A DNA stretch of 64,000 nucleotides, from contig CAMPDV010001573.1 of assembly GCA_946699065.1 (NCBI GenBank), positions 1 through 64,000 of the forward strand, read 5' to 3'. Below the pieces are notes generated by a model that worked only from the letters and a program-made list of their open reading frames with translations, did no database searches and was not told the DNA's origin. The position numbers and the translations under genes are program-made. This document shows positions 37,114 to 48,639 of the stretch, in pieces. The DNA is from Loxodes magnus. Lineage: Eukaryota > Ciliophora > Karyorelictea > Loxodida > Loxodidae. The number at the start of each line of letters is the position of its first letter. The first letter of the stretch is position 1.

Positions 37114-38052
37114 ATGCAAAGGTAAGAAAATTAACTCATCAAAGTTTTGTTCTTAAGAAAGCTTTTAAGGAAATCTTAGCACTAAAAAGGAATTTTAATA
37201 ATAAGTAAACTAGGAATAGGTGTATTCAAATATGAAATATGCTCTAACCTAAAAATTTTAAACTTCCTCAGCATTTCTACTATCAAAGCATACTCGAATC
37301 AACTGATTAGTTATTAAACTGGTAGAATTAGTTTCTAGTGCAAAGCTATTGAAATAGAAAAGATTAAATATTCTACTTTTGTTGAATAGATTTATTGTTA
37401 TACTTTAATAGTTTCAGGTAATTTAGTTATTGGAATTAAAAAGTTTATCGTATATGACTAATGTGATGTCTCTTTGAATCTTGAAATGAACTATAAAAGA
37501 TTTTTTCATCAAACTAATTTCGATAAAAGAAGTTTAACTTTTATTCTTTCAGGAGCTTTGAAGCAAAGCGAGTTATATAAAGATTTATCAGAATGTGAAG
37601 TTTTTAATATGAGAAATAAGAAATTTAAGAGCATAAATTAAATAGAAACTCCTGCTGCTTATTTTGGCTGTGACTAGACTGCCTAATAACTTTATATCTT
37701 TGGAGGGTTTTCTTTATAGCTTAATAAAGCTTATAACATAATACAATTTTACGATAAGGCTTAAAATAAATGAGTAAGAAACTTATCTAAGTTAACTAAA
37801 GAAGCAACTACTTCAGCTGTTTATATTTCTTAGATAGATTCCTTTCTAATCTATAATAATGGCTACTAAAAGATAGACACTTTGCTATTTGATTTAAAGA
37901 ATATCACTAAGTGAGATGAGATATTTACTATAGATAATATTAGTCAAACTCGACCAGTTTTGAGTAGAAACACTGTATTTCATTTTGATCGATTTAGTGA
38001 ATTATATTGTTATGATTTGGAAAATAAAGGTTGGAAAAAAGTAAAAGATTGA
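37114..38052 (+). CDS. kelch-like protein, copy 2
   Basis: A 312-residue frame, ATG 37114 to TGA 38050-38052, with no frame change. The N-terminus IKVLFLRKLLRKS and SKLGIGVFKYEICSNL matches the kelch-like gene at 59.3 kb (VKILFLRKYLRW; RKLGLGNIKYEICPNL). Degenerate beta-propeller blades: CYTLIVSGNLVIG, LTFILSGALKQS, QLYIFGGFSLQL and LYCYDLENKGWKKV. TGA encodes Trp in NKWVRN and TKWDEI. It probably folds as a divergent propeller for protein interaction. Confidence 0.7.
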
Positions 38053-38059
38053 AAGATAA

Positions 38060-39400
38060 AAACTTGAATTCTTCTCATAAACTTAAATTAAAAAAAGGAA
38101 TATTAAGAAATAGCTTTTCAATCTAAATCTATAAAAGATGTCCCTTTTTATATATTTATTTAAATATTTATTATTAAAATAAGTTTTACAATGTTTGAAA
38201 TAAAAAGCCAATCTTTATGTAATGTATATCATATTTCCATAAACAATCTTTAATCTAGGAATTATTAATTATTAATTATTTTTACTTAAAGATAGAAAAA
38301 TATTTTTACCAGAAGATATGAAAAAATAATTGTAGCAAACAAATTTTAGTGTTTAAAAAGTAGAAAAAAGGATTTAAAATTTTGAAAAAAGGAGATAAAA
38401 TAAATTTCCTGATGATATCTTTACAAATATAGTAGAATGAAATATTTATTCAAAATCTTATTGAACGAAATTTAAATAATAATTGATAATTTTATAGAAT
38501 ATTGGTAAAATATAATTAAAAATGAATAAAAATATAATATAATTTAATTTTTTTTAATTATACTATTAAATATCTAAATTAAATTAAGATTGTGTAAGTA
38601 GGTAGAAATAATAAAAATATAATTAATTTATAATGAAATGTTTATTTTTATTACTAAGGATTTAAATAAATTTATAATTATTCATACATTATTTTTGTTA
38701 TTAAAGAACTATATTTTTTTTATTTATTATAGCAGTTATTATTTTCTTTAATATTAGCATATTCAGATACCTTAAAATTGATAATATTTTTAAGTTAAAT
38801 TTTTTAAAAGAAGCAGATTATTAATATTAAAAGAATTTTAATATAAAATTTGGAAAAAAATTGAGATTGAAAATTAGAAAAAAGAAGAAACTAAAAGCTT
38901 AGATTAGACTAGCTTTCAATGTAAAAATACTAAGATTTGACATAAAATAAATGCATAATCATACAAAAGAGGCATTCATATAATATTTAACATCTAAATA
39001 ATTTATATTAAAGCTATATCTCTTAATTTCTTTCTAAGTCAAAATTAATCTTAGAGGATATAAAAATAATTTAGTTTAATAAATCAATAGTTTAGCTTTA
39101 CATACTTATAACTCATTCATTTAGTTATTTTGATAGAAAGTAAACCTAGCAGTAGAATTAATAAAATGCTTACTAAGATTATATAATTCTATTTTTAAGA
39201 GAAATTGATAAACTATAGGGCTAATTATTAAGAGTAGTGCTTTATTTTATGAGTTTTACAAGGGATATTCAATAATTAGTCAAAATTTAGGACTTAAAAT
39301 AAAGAATATTTTCCATTTTTTAGTTATAAGATAGAAATTATATAGCTAAATAAATTAAAGAGCAATTGCGAGATGGTAAAATACGATGGGATTTTATTAT
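38060..39400 (+). pseudogene. 5' part of a RING-like/coiled-coil gene broken by the LINE
   Basis: The last roughly 270 bases read LREIDKLQGQLLRVV, IFQLQDRNYIAKQIKEQLRD and GKIRWDFI. This matches LKLQDRILIKNYLRSNWEEA and KMLMGFYF of the unoccupied relative (49.1-49.7 kb). At DNA level AGCAATTG..GATGG..GGGATTTTATT corresponds to AGCAATTG..GAGG..GGGATTCTATT at 49430-49460. The LINE follows directly; the gene resumes at 44906. The 38.06-38.9 kb part is A+T-rich with no clear start. Confidence 0.5.
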
Positions 39401-39524
39401 ATATATATTAAAAAATGGTTAGCTTCAAGAAGGGTTTTTATACCACCTCCTCAGAGTAGGAGAGAAAACCTGAAGCACTTTCTTTTACCACATCTTTGCT
39501 TCAATTATTCCAACCTTCTTTATT

Positions 39525-40778
39525 ATGCATGGAAACCAGACTATTAATGCAAGACCTCAGACTACGAAGGACCAAACTAACTGACCGAACGAACACGAAA
39601 TAATAGAACGAATAATAGAAAAAAATAGCAATATACCTATGATTGGTCGGACTTTACTAAAAGGAGGAGCACAAAATAAGAAAGAAATGTGGTAAAAAAA
39701 GTAAACAACCTAAGTAATAATTTAACAAAATAATGAGCAACTCATTTCAGCCAACGTCCCTGAAGAATAAATGTAAAGGGTCTACTAAAATGCCTATGAT
39801 GATTTATCATAAATGGTGGCCGCAATTTACTTTAACCATTACTTGGAAAACACTGATTTAGTAGAGAAAAAGGCCAAAGACTAAGAAGTCATACAAGTGT
39901 TTATAAATCAAATATGGAAGGATTACGGACAAGCAGTGGCGAAGTTCATAGTGAAATAAAACGGAATTGTATACTTGGTATTTAACAATGAAGAAAGATA
40001 CTAACATTTCACTTAATTCAGGGAATGAACATTCAAAGGAGTTAGAATTCCTATCTAAACTAGAAACTAATTTTAATATTTTGACATTCATAACTACCCA
40101 ATTTACTTCATAATTAACGAATACTCAAATATGAAGGAAGTAATGGAAATAATAAGATAATAAGGAAAATCAAGAGGAGAGATATTTCATACATATCCAA
40201 ACACAACAATGCTAACAGGGAGCATTGTAGTCTACCTAGATTTAAAGGATGTAGACGAAGCAAAGAGGATACCAGAAATAATAGATTTGAATGGAAACAA
40301 AACGAGAATATAACACCCAGTAAATTTTATCTGCTGTCTATGTAAAGTGAAAGGGCACACAGACCAGCAATGCAGAAGGGTGGAAGCAGCAAAAAGGAAA
40401 AAGCTACATACAAGAGAATTAGAGATGCTTGAAGGAGAAGTCATTTTAACAATAAACAAACCAGATTTTGAAGCAAATCAAGCAAATAAGAGGATAATTG
40501 GGGAAGAAGAATAAATGATTATAGAGGAATCAAGGGAAGAAGAGAAGGAAATAAAATGAGGAGAATAGAAAAATAATTAAAACAACTAAACAATTAAATA
40601 ATAAAAAGTTTTTTATGCTAAAAGAATAAATAAAAATTATTTTTCATCAAAATGGAGTTGGACATATGTAAGACAGAGGGATAGAGAAATGTTCAAATAA
40701 TTAAATAAATTAGAAAATAATCAACTAAATAATAAGATATACCATAAAGCAAATTAGAGAAAAGGATAGGATAAGTGA
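39525..40778 (+). CDS. LINE ORF1 protein with CCHC zinc knuckle
   Basis: A 417-residue open frame, ATG 39525 to TGA 40776-40778. The start is MHGNQTINARPQTTKDQ. The middle has DYGQAVAKFIVKQNGIVYLV and VRIPIQTRNQFQYFDIHNYP, an RNA-recognition-like stretch. At residues 270-283 is CCLCKVKGHTDQQC, a Cx2Cx4Hx4C knuckle for nucleic-acid binding. The C-terminal third is charged. Chaperone and RNA-packaging function is expected for LINE ORF1 proteins. The frame is intact in this copy. A TGA at about codon 345 could alternatively end it. Confidence 0.85.
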
Positions 40779-40832
40779 TGGTAAAAACGCTAAACCCTAA
40801 CAGAAGAAATAAGAAATAATCAAAATAGCATA

Positions 40833-43800
40833 ATGGAGTATGTCAGGAAAAACGTAAATAAAGAAAAAAAGCAAAAAGAAATAGAACAAACTCAAGAAGA
40901 AAAAGAATAAGATGCAAGATAAAAGTGAGAAGAAAGAAGTAAATTGAAGCAAACTTCAATTAGAATATACTATGCTAAGAAACCGAAAAACAAAAATGAA
41001 CAATTATCCAACTACAACTAATAGGAAAAGGAAAAAGAAGAAGATTAGAATAGAATAGATAAGAAGAAGGAAAAGGTAGATAATAAGATGAAAAAGATAA
41101 AAAAGGGGAAAGAACTAATAAGGAAAATAATATGGAAGCATAGAATGTTAGATAAGAAGAAAAGGTGGGAAGGAAGATGAATAAAAAGAAGAATAAGGTG
41201 AAGAGGAAGTAGAGGGGGTGTAAAAAAAGATTAAGAATAAGTCATAAAAAAAGGGACAGCAAATGTTAGGGGAGTAAGAAGTGCAAAAGAGGCACTAGTC
41301 AAATTCATGACTCAAAAAAGTATCCACATAATGGCAATATAAGAAATTTAGATTGAATACTAAAAAGATATGTGTAATATAGCAGGATATAAAAACTTAA
41401 TAAATGTGGGATCAGAAAAAGGAAAAAAAGTAGCATTCAATATTAGAAAAGACATATGTAAGGAGATAAGAGATATAGAATGAAGTAAATCAAATGACGC
41501 TTTTTGGAGGAGCGAGAGTAATGGCAATAGAAATAATGAAATAACTAGCAGTAATATTTCTACGCTCCTGTTGCAAATGAAAACGAACATTATGAGCCTT
41601 TCTATAATTTAGTGAATGAATTTAAACTATAAGCAATAGAAAAAGGACTTAATATAATGATAATAGGAGACTGAAATGCGCACATAGAAAAATGACTGCC
41701 AAAGAAAACAAACTCAGCAGGAAAGAGAATGGCACAGTTTATGGAACAGAATAATTTAATATGCCTAGACCCAACTGAAATAGGAACCTTTATTCACTAA
41801 AACAATGAGTATAAAATAGATTACTTTTTAATCGAAGAGAAAATGAGAGAAAAGGTGATAAAAAGTGATTTTTATTACTCATACGTAATAGGAGACCATA
41901 GGCCTAGTATTATATAGAAAGATGGGTAAAGAAGTAAGAAAGCCATAAAAGATAGCAAAAATAAATTACTTACTATTAAAGAAAAAAGAGATATAAGAAA
42001 AATTTTAAAGATTTATACAAGAAAATCTCTAAGAAGAAGAAATTGATAACCTAAACGGCACATAGACTTATAAATGATGAAAGAAAAAGCTATAAGAAGG
42101 AGTTTAAATGGTATATGGAAAATTTAAAACATAAAACTTTAAGATATATAAATATTCAGAAACAACAAAATAGTGTAATAAAATCTTTAGAAAATGCAGC
42201 AAAAAATTAAAATAAAGGGTAAAGAACAGAAAACAAATAAATGAAAATCAATAAAACGAGAATCAAAGAGAATAGCAAAGAGTAAGATAAGAGTACATTT
42301 AATCAAGAAAAAAAGATAAAAGAAACTAACTAAACCTATTTATGGACAATGTAAATAAAGGAAGTCTAACAGATATGTGGAAGAAACTAAAAAACTTACT
42401 TAATAGAAAAAATAATTAATGAGTACCCTTATCAAAAGAAGATGTTAATACTTTCAGGGATGAATGATAGAAACTGTATGAAGATGGCGATAATACGTTA
42501 CCAACTAAATTCTTAAACAAGGGATAAATAGTGATAAAAGAATATGAAATTTGAGGAAACATCAACTAATTGGCGAAATGAAAAGCAGCAGGACCTGATG
42601 AAATACAAGTAGGTACAATATTACCAGGCAGGAAAAAATTAACAGAAATAACATGTAAAATGATAGCTAAGATGATTTAAGAGGGAGTAATACCTTAAGA
42701 GATGAAATAATAATACATAATATTAATATACAAAAAAGGAGGACAGATGAACCCGATGAATTATAGACCAATCTCTTTACTAAATCATGCTTTAAAAATA
42801 ATAGATGCATGAATTTTCTAGCAACTATAAGGATATCTGCATAATGATGAAAGCGAATATTAATATGGCTTTAAAAAAGGAAAATCATGCTCACTATAAA
42901 TTTTCAACCTAAGAACAGTATAGGAATGATCAATACGGAACAAAAAAGATGTTTTCGTAATATTTGTTGATATTAAAAAAGCGTACGACTCGGTGCAAAG
43001 AAAATATATATGATAAATCCTAAACGATCTAAAAGTATCGGAATAGATAATTAAACTCCTAGCAAACTTCTACTGTGAAGAAGAAATTAAACTTAAAATC
43101 AATGAATAAATAGCAAAATCATTCGCAACAAATAAAGGACTAAAACAGGGAAGCATAACGTCGCCAAAACTATTTAACTTAATAATAGCAAGACTCCTCC
43201 ATAGCTTGGAAGATTAAAAGCTAGGAATTACGATAGACTTTAAAAACGAAGAGGGATGAACACAAGAAATATATGCAGGATGTTTTGCATATGCAGATGA
43301 CCTAGCCTTAATAAGTGAATGAGAATAATTAGAGGAAGTAATCAAAAATTTAACCTCATGGGCAGAAAAATACAAATTGGAAATTGCAGATAAAAAAAAA
43401 TGAATGATATGAAAAGCAGCAGAAAATAGAAACTGAGAAAATATAGGCAATACTATTGAGGTGGGAAATTTAAGAATCGAAAGAGTAACGTCCTTTTAGT
43501 ACCTAGGGCATATAATAGAAGAGACCATCAGTTTTGAAAAACACATGGAGAATAGACTAGAAGCAGCATAAAAGATGTAAACATGAATACTGGGTAAAAT
43601 AACAATGAATAAGGGATTAGCACCATATAATGCAGGAATAATGATAAAAACGTCGTAAGCTCAGTATTCAGCTATGGGACAGAAGTTATCCTTTATTGTG
43701 AATAATTTATAGGAAAATAAGTGATGGAGCAATAGAAATAATATAGAGAAGATCTTTAAGAGCAATCATAGATGCCCCTTTCTAAGTGTAAAATGAGATG

Positions 43801-44837
43801 CTAGAACACGAGTTACAGTTTATGAAATTTAAACATTACCTATGGCAGAAAACGCTGAGATTAAGAGGCAGACTAATAGGTAACTAAGGAAAAACAGTAG
43901 ATGGATTAATTTTCGACCTAAGTAAAGAAGAGAACTTTATATTTGAACAATACTGTACAACAATAAAATTAGAATTTAAAATTGAAGACAAAGATATATT
44001 TATAGATGATGGTAATAATAACCAAAAAGGGAAGAAAAACATTAATCTTGCAATTTGAGAACATAGAGTATACGTAGAAGATAGAGAAAGAATGGAGTAA
44101 ATGATAACAACTCTACAGTATTGAAAAACATGATTTGATAAATATGTAGTAGGACCACCCAACTACCTGAGATAAAATAAAAATAGAAAGAAGAAATATG
44201 CTACATATTTAGAATAAGAACGAGATGTAATGGGAGCCAGGATTGTTTAAAAGAAAGACACCTAGTTGTGACTAGCAAATGCCCTTTCTGTAATGATGCA
44301 AGAGAAAACGAAAGGCATATCATAGAAAAATGCTCAGAATACAAAGAAAGTAGATAAATATGTATTTGAAATTTAAGAACAATAGGAGTAGAGAGACAAG
44401 GAATGGAATTATTTGATATAATATGAGGTACGGCAAAATTCGAAAAATTCATTAGAACCTAAGAAGAGTAAAAAAGAGCTAAAACTGACTTGATAATAAA
44501 AGATTATATCAAAAACATATTAGAGAAAAGAAAAAAAGGATACTTAGAAAAGAAAATTGAATGAAGAAAAGAAACAGGAAAATACTATAGAGCAGGAAAA
44601 GGATAATTTTTATGAGTTTATAAAAGATTGATTAAGAAGAAAAGAATTAGAAACGAAAATTAGCAAAGTATGTAAGAAAAAATAATGGACGCTTGTAACA
44701 AAGAATCAATAAAACGTAGATAGATAGAAGACAGAAGAACAAGAGATAATGAAGAAGAAAATGATAAAGATATGGAACTAATAAGAGAAGAATTTCTATT
44801 ACCTGAAGGTTTACTTGAAGAAATAGACATGTATTGA
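40833..44837 (+). CDS. LINE ORF2: endonuclease, reverse transcriptase, Cys/His motif
   Basis: ATG 40833 and final TGA 44835-44837 are in one frame (1334 codons). The N-terminal part is highly charged (Lys/Glu). Endonuclease domain: GTANVRGVRSAKEALVKFM, IMAIQEIQIEY, MIIGDWNAHIEKW, YKIDYFLIEE, GDHRP. RT: MNYRPISLLNHALKI, QYGFKKGKSC, VIFVDIKKAYDSV, GLKQGSITSPKLFN, FAYADDLALIS (catalytic YADD at 43290-43301), FQYLGHII. C-terminal CPFCNDARENERHIIEKC is the Cys/His motif found in many LINEs; no RNase H is seen. The endonuclease region around 41500-41580 passes through other frames (APVANENEHYEPFYNLVNEF), so this copy carries at least two frame changes there, or indel errors. Confidence 0.88.
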
Positions 44838-44849
44838 AACATTTATTAA

Positions 44850-44906
44850 AGAGCTGCGCACCAACGAGGTGCTACGCGCTCTATAATCAAATTTATTTAT
44901 TTATTA
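44850..44906 (+). repeat. LINE 3' hairpin and TTTA tail, shared by SINEs
   Basis: GAGCTGCGCACCAACGAG followed by a short stem-loop with TAC loop and (TTTA)n. The same end is seen at 8400-8456, 21612-21665 (minus), 36805-36858 and 57482-57530. Confidence 0.85.
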
Positions 44907-45045
44907 TGTGTTTTGTAGGAGAATCATAGAAGATGGATATGCTTGGAGATTTAAACTTAAACTATAAAAAGTTGATTTCGTAAATAAATATAACCAAGAA
45001 AAACTTAGAAATATAACTTTTTTTGCATCCTTAGTTGAAGGATTT
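44906..45045 (+). pseudogene. 3' remnant of the LINE-interrupted RING-like gene
   Basis: Reads FVGESQKMDMLGDLNLNYKK, matching FLRELQKMDKIGDFNLRYKK at 49465-49550. It resumes the gene interrupted at about 39400. Confidence 0.7.
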
Positions 45046-45113
45046 TTGCTCTTTATTTAAATAATAAATTAATTTATCTCTATAAAAATGTAAAATTTAG
45101 TTACTAATCTTTT

Positions 45114-46622
45114 TCACTCTCTCCACATCATAGAATAAAGTCCTGGCAATCCAAAATTTATTGAAACGCCAAATATCATTACGACGTAGAAAAATCTTTG
45201 CTTTAAAGAAGTTAATTTAAATTTTATCTCTCTAAATGGCGAGCAATTAGCTTTTCTCATAATTACCTTTATAATTAAAACTATTAAAATCTGAATTAGC
45301 AACATAAGTACTAGAAGAAAATGTTCGTCTTTAATTTTTGACATACTAACAATAGGAAATCCCTTACAGTCAACTAGAGTAGTCATACAATAGTCATAAT
45401 ACTTAGTTGATATTAGTAAAAAGTAGATTAAAATGCTATATAATTCCAGTTCAGTTTTTAAGCCATAATAAACACAAGTAGCAGGGTTAATTTTCATTTT
45501 GTATTCCTTATTTCTAGCAAAAATATATTTTTTTATATAAAACACAAGCCTATTCAGTAGTCTATTCAGTAGAAAAGTTTTTGCTATTAAATCCATTATA
45601 AAACTCTAAGTCATAGTAAATCAAAATGCCATAGAGTTAATTCCAACTTGATCAATTAAGGTATGTAATGTTCCTATATAAATATACTCGAATGTAATAA
45701 AGAACATTAAGATAATTGCAAGAATGTTATGTTCATACCGCTTGAAGTATCTGTATCTAAGTAACAAATTACCACCATACTTTATCAAAAATAAAATTAA
45801 AGGAACTAGTTACAAAGTTGTTTCTGGTTTTTCAGCCATCAAATATGGAAAAATTGTTTCAAAAAAAAATTTAACTCCAGAGAAATAAGTTAATAGTAAT
45901 AAGACAGCCGTAAATATTTTGAAGTATATCAATGATTGCTTTATGATTAGAAAAATTTCAGCTACATACATGAAATTACCAACCATAAATGCGAATGACT
46001 TTTTGCTGAAAAAAATAATATGACCCACTAAATGATTAAAAAGCGGTATAAATGTCAGAGTAATAATTATACGACTTTGGAGGTTATTTTTAAGAGAGTA
46101 AAGCATCAAAAAGTAAACGTTTATGCAATAGAAAAAGTAATAATTAGATTCGAATAATTTAGTCATTACTAGATTTGTTATTTTTTAGCACTCATCAACA
46201 CAACTAATCTATTCTTGTGTTTCAATCACCCTATTCTTCACTTTTTGGTCGAAACTTTCTCATTTTTATATATCACAGAACGTGGAAAGATTAAAATGAT
46301 TCATTATGAAAAACTTGATAGAAGTGACAGTAAAAAAGAAAAAAATTGAAAAGGTAAAATCGTAGACTCTATTTTCGTCGTGGATATTAACGCTATTCTC
46401 TGCAGTTCAATTTACTACAGGAAATTCAGTTTCTAGAGGCGTTTTCATTATTTCAATTTCGTTTTAGAAGTCAAATCTGAGTTACTAGAATGTTTTCTCT
46501 TCTGATATTGATTCTTTTTTTTGACTTTTATTGTCAATAGCACTTTCTGATAAATTAGCTTGAAGAGAGGACTCTGAATTAATAGGTTCTATTTATACTG
46601 ATTTTCTTGTTAAAGATTTCAT
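45114..46622 (-). CDS. family P polytopic membrane protein (intact, second copy)
   Basis: A 502-residue frame from ATG 46622 (MKSLTRKSVQIEPINSESSL) to TGA 45116-45114, with no frame change. A polar N-terminus (1-90) is followed by about eight TM segments: DFTFSIFFFFTVTSIKFFI, NHLVGHIIFF, FMVGNFMYVAEIFLII, LLLLTYFSGVKFFF, LAIILMFFITFEYIYIG and others, ending GLPGLYSMMWRE. Shared Cys: FCDIQKW, ISCVDECQK, YCMTTLVDCKG. It has the highest G+C and cleanest codon use of the family. The upstream region contains no other gene for 600 bases. Function unknown; plasma- or endomembrane location is inferred. Confidence 0.87.
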
Positions 46623-46627
46623 TTTAT

Positions 46628-47222
46628 TTAAGTTTATTTATAATAGCATTGATAATCTTCAATTTATTATAAACAAAAACGTAATTTCTCATTTGAATCC
46701 TTAAAGAATACTTAAGATAAAATATAGCAAAAGTTAAGAATAAAAAAAGAAGTTAAAAAGCACAAAAAAAGGAACTAAGAATCACAGTTGAACTAATTTA
46801 AAAAAGGTAAAGATTGATTAACATTGAACAAGTAAAACAATAGAAAATTCCTACAAAAAAAAGCGAAAAAATGAATAATTTGACTATGCATAGTTAAATC
46901 TAACTAATGTAAGTTATATTAAATTTATTTAAGGGTTTTTAGTAATGCTAAAATATAATTATCTATAAATACAACAAAATTTAATTAAACTAATTCTAAA
47001 GAGTTTGAGGAAAGAATACAATGGATTTTAGTGGCTGAATATAAGACAAAAAGAACCAAAATGTTTATTGATAATATAAAAAGCTAAAACTTTCTTGAAA
47101 ACAGCAATCAACATTCATTAAAATTATTAATCTGATTACTTAACTGAAAGCATCAATGAGATTTTTAAAATTTAGTATTTTTGATTAAGTTTCACAATGG
47201 AAATATTTAGTAAGTATCTGAA
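46628..47222. other. intergenic region between divergent genes
   Basis: A+T-rich; presumably promoters for both sides. Nothing recognised. Confidence 0.4.
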
Positions 47223-47227
47223 TTAAA

Positions 47228-48322
47228 ATGCTTAAAGCGTTAATTATTACTAATACACCTTAAACAGAAGAAAGAATATTAATTTTTCATCTAAATAGTA
47301 GTCATCCTTAAGATACTAATATTCAAATATTTATCCCTTTATCTATTAAGAGAGTATATATATAGAGCCTTAAACTTAATAGTGATTATATTTTATAGTT
47401 ATAAAACTAATAATTTAAAGAGGAACTTTCGATTTTTATGACTTTCAATTAATTAGATAATTCTACTTTTATATGGTAATTTAGATATGTAATTTAAATT
47501 ATGTTTGTCCACTTTATGTTTATTATAATTATCATCCCTCACTAATTAACCCCAAAGAAAACCTAAATTTAAGTCTCTCTTGAAGTTAATCATTTTTAGG
47601 AAATCCAAGACGTTAAGTTAATTGATCATTATTCTTCTGTACTAATGGTATTTTAACTATTTCACTTTGCTTACTTTTGTAATGTTTTTTCTTATTTATT
47701 TTAAACCATATCGCTGATCATTATTTTCTATTGATTTATTCCTATTATTTGAAAATAATCAAGAACGAATAAAGGAAATCAATAATAGCATTCTGACTTT
47801 ATTGATTGATAAACAATAGAGAGTTACTGGAATCAAAAAGTAGGATACTAAATAGCAATTACATAGCTTTAGATATCTCTAGAGATATAACTTAAAATGT
47901 GAATTTAAAAATCTTTCTAATCATATTAAGTCTATTTCTAGCGCTATGTACCAAACTTAAACTTAAATTAGAATACATTTACAGTTAGCTTTTAGTAAGG
48001 AAGTTCACTAATAAAGCTTGCTTATTTTTTATATGATAGCTTACCTTAAAAATATTTGAGTAAGCACTCAAAAAATGTTAAAGCTAAAGTTAAATATCTA
48101 ATTTCATAGAAATCGATTCTAAGTCCTACTTTGCTTTATGTTCCATTAAGAACTAGAACTGCTACCAACGTATTTAGAGGATTCTTTTTATTTTATAAAA
48201 GTCTTTACATTATTAAGTGCATAAGCATATTAAAGTATCTTAAATCGAGGAAATGTATAAAACATTAAAATGTGGGAGCGATCATAGTTAGGCTAGTTTC
48301 AATTATGACACTTCATAATTGA
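47228..48322 (+). CDS. putative single-pass membrane protein
   Basis: A 364-residue frame, ATG 47228 to TGA 48320-48322. Residues 1-95 look like a folded ectodomain or soluble domain (EERILIFHLNSSHPQDTNIQ, LSIFMTFNQLDNSTFIWQF). A strong TM follows (VIQIMFVHFMFIIIII, about 99-115), then a second hydrophobic region near 160 and a basic helical remainder (KYLSKHSKNVKAKVKYLISQ). Several internal TGA are read as Trp. It is immediately followed by coiled-coil and RING-like segments in other frames, so all three may form one membrane-anchored RING protein split by frame changes. No firm family. Confidence 0.45.
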
Positions 48323-48639
48323 TATATGATTTAAGAGCTATAGCATTATCTTTTATAGGCTAGAAATTTAAGTACTAATACGTCCCTTTTAACTACCTTC
48401 TTCTCTGTAGTAATAAATCTATCTTTGAGATTTAAAAACTAAATTAATATCAAAAAAGAAATTAAGATAAAAGCTATAAAGATACTTAAATTTGGCGTTT
48501 GTTCTATAATTATACAGTTACAAGATAAATTAAGTATACCAAGCTTTTTGCTTAGAAATGAGATGCTCACAAAAATACTTAGATTTAGTACTCTGCTTAG
48601 TATCAGTTTTAAAATGCTCTAACTTGTTTAACTCCCTAT

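Larger units (their letters stand above)
39408..44906 (+). mobile_element. near full-length LINE (non-LTR retrotransposon), ORF1 + EN-RT ORF2
   Basis: About 5.5 kb. The 5' leader (TTAGCTTCAAGAAGGG, TACCACCTCC) is shared with the truncated copy at 12.75-14.64 kb. ORF1 has a CCHC knuckle. ORF2 has an apurinic-type endonuclease, a reverse transcriptase and a C-terminal Cys/His motif. The 3' end is a hairpin (ACGAGGTGCTACGCGCTCT) followed by TTTATTTATTTATT. TTTATTAT occurs on both sides (39393-39400; 44898-44905) as a candidate target duplication. It uses the host code (TAA/TAG as Gln, TGA as Trp), so it is adapted to this genome. It sits inside a RING-like gene. Confidence 0.93.

Noticed and set aside
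41360-44842. Minus-strand ORFs of 60-92 residues across 41-45 kb
   Set aside because: They are antisense shadows of LINE ORF2, whose plus-strand motifs (GDWNAH, YADD) are unmistakable.
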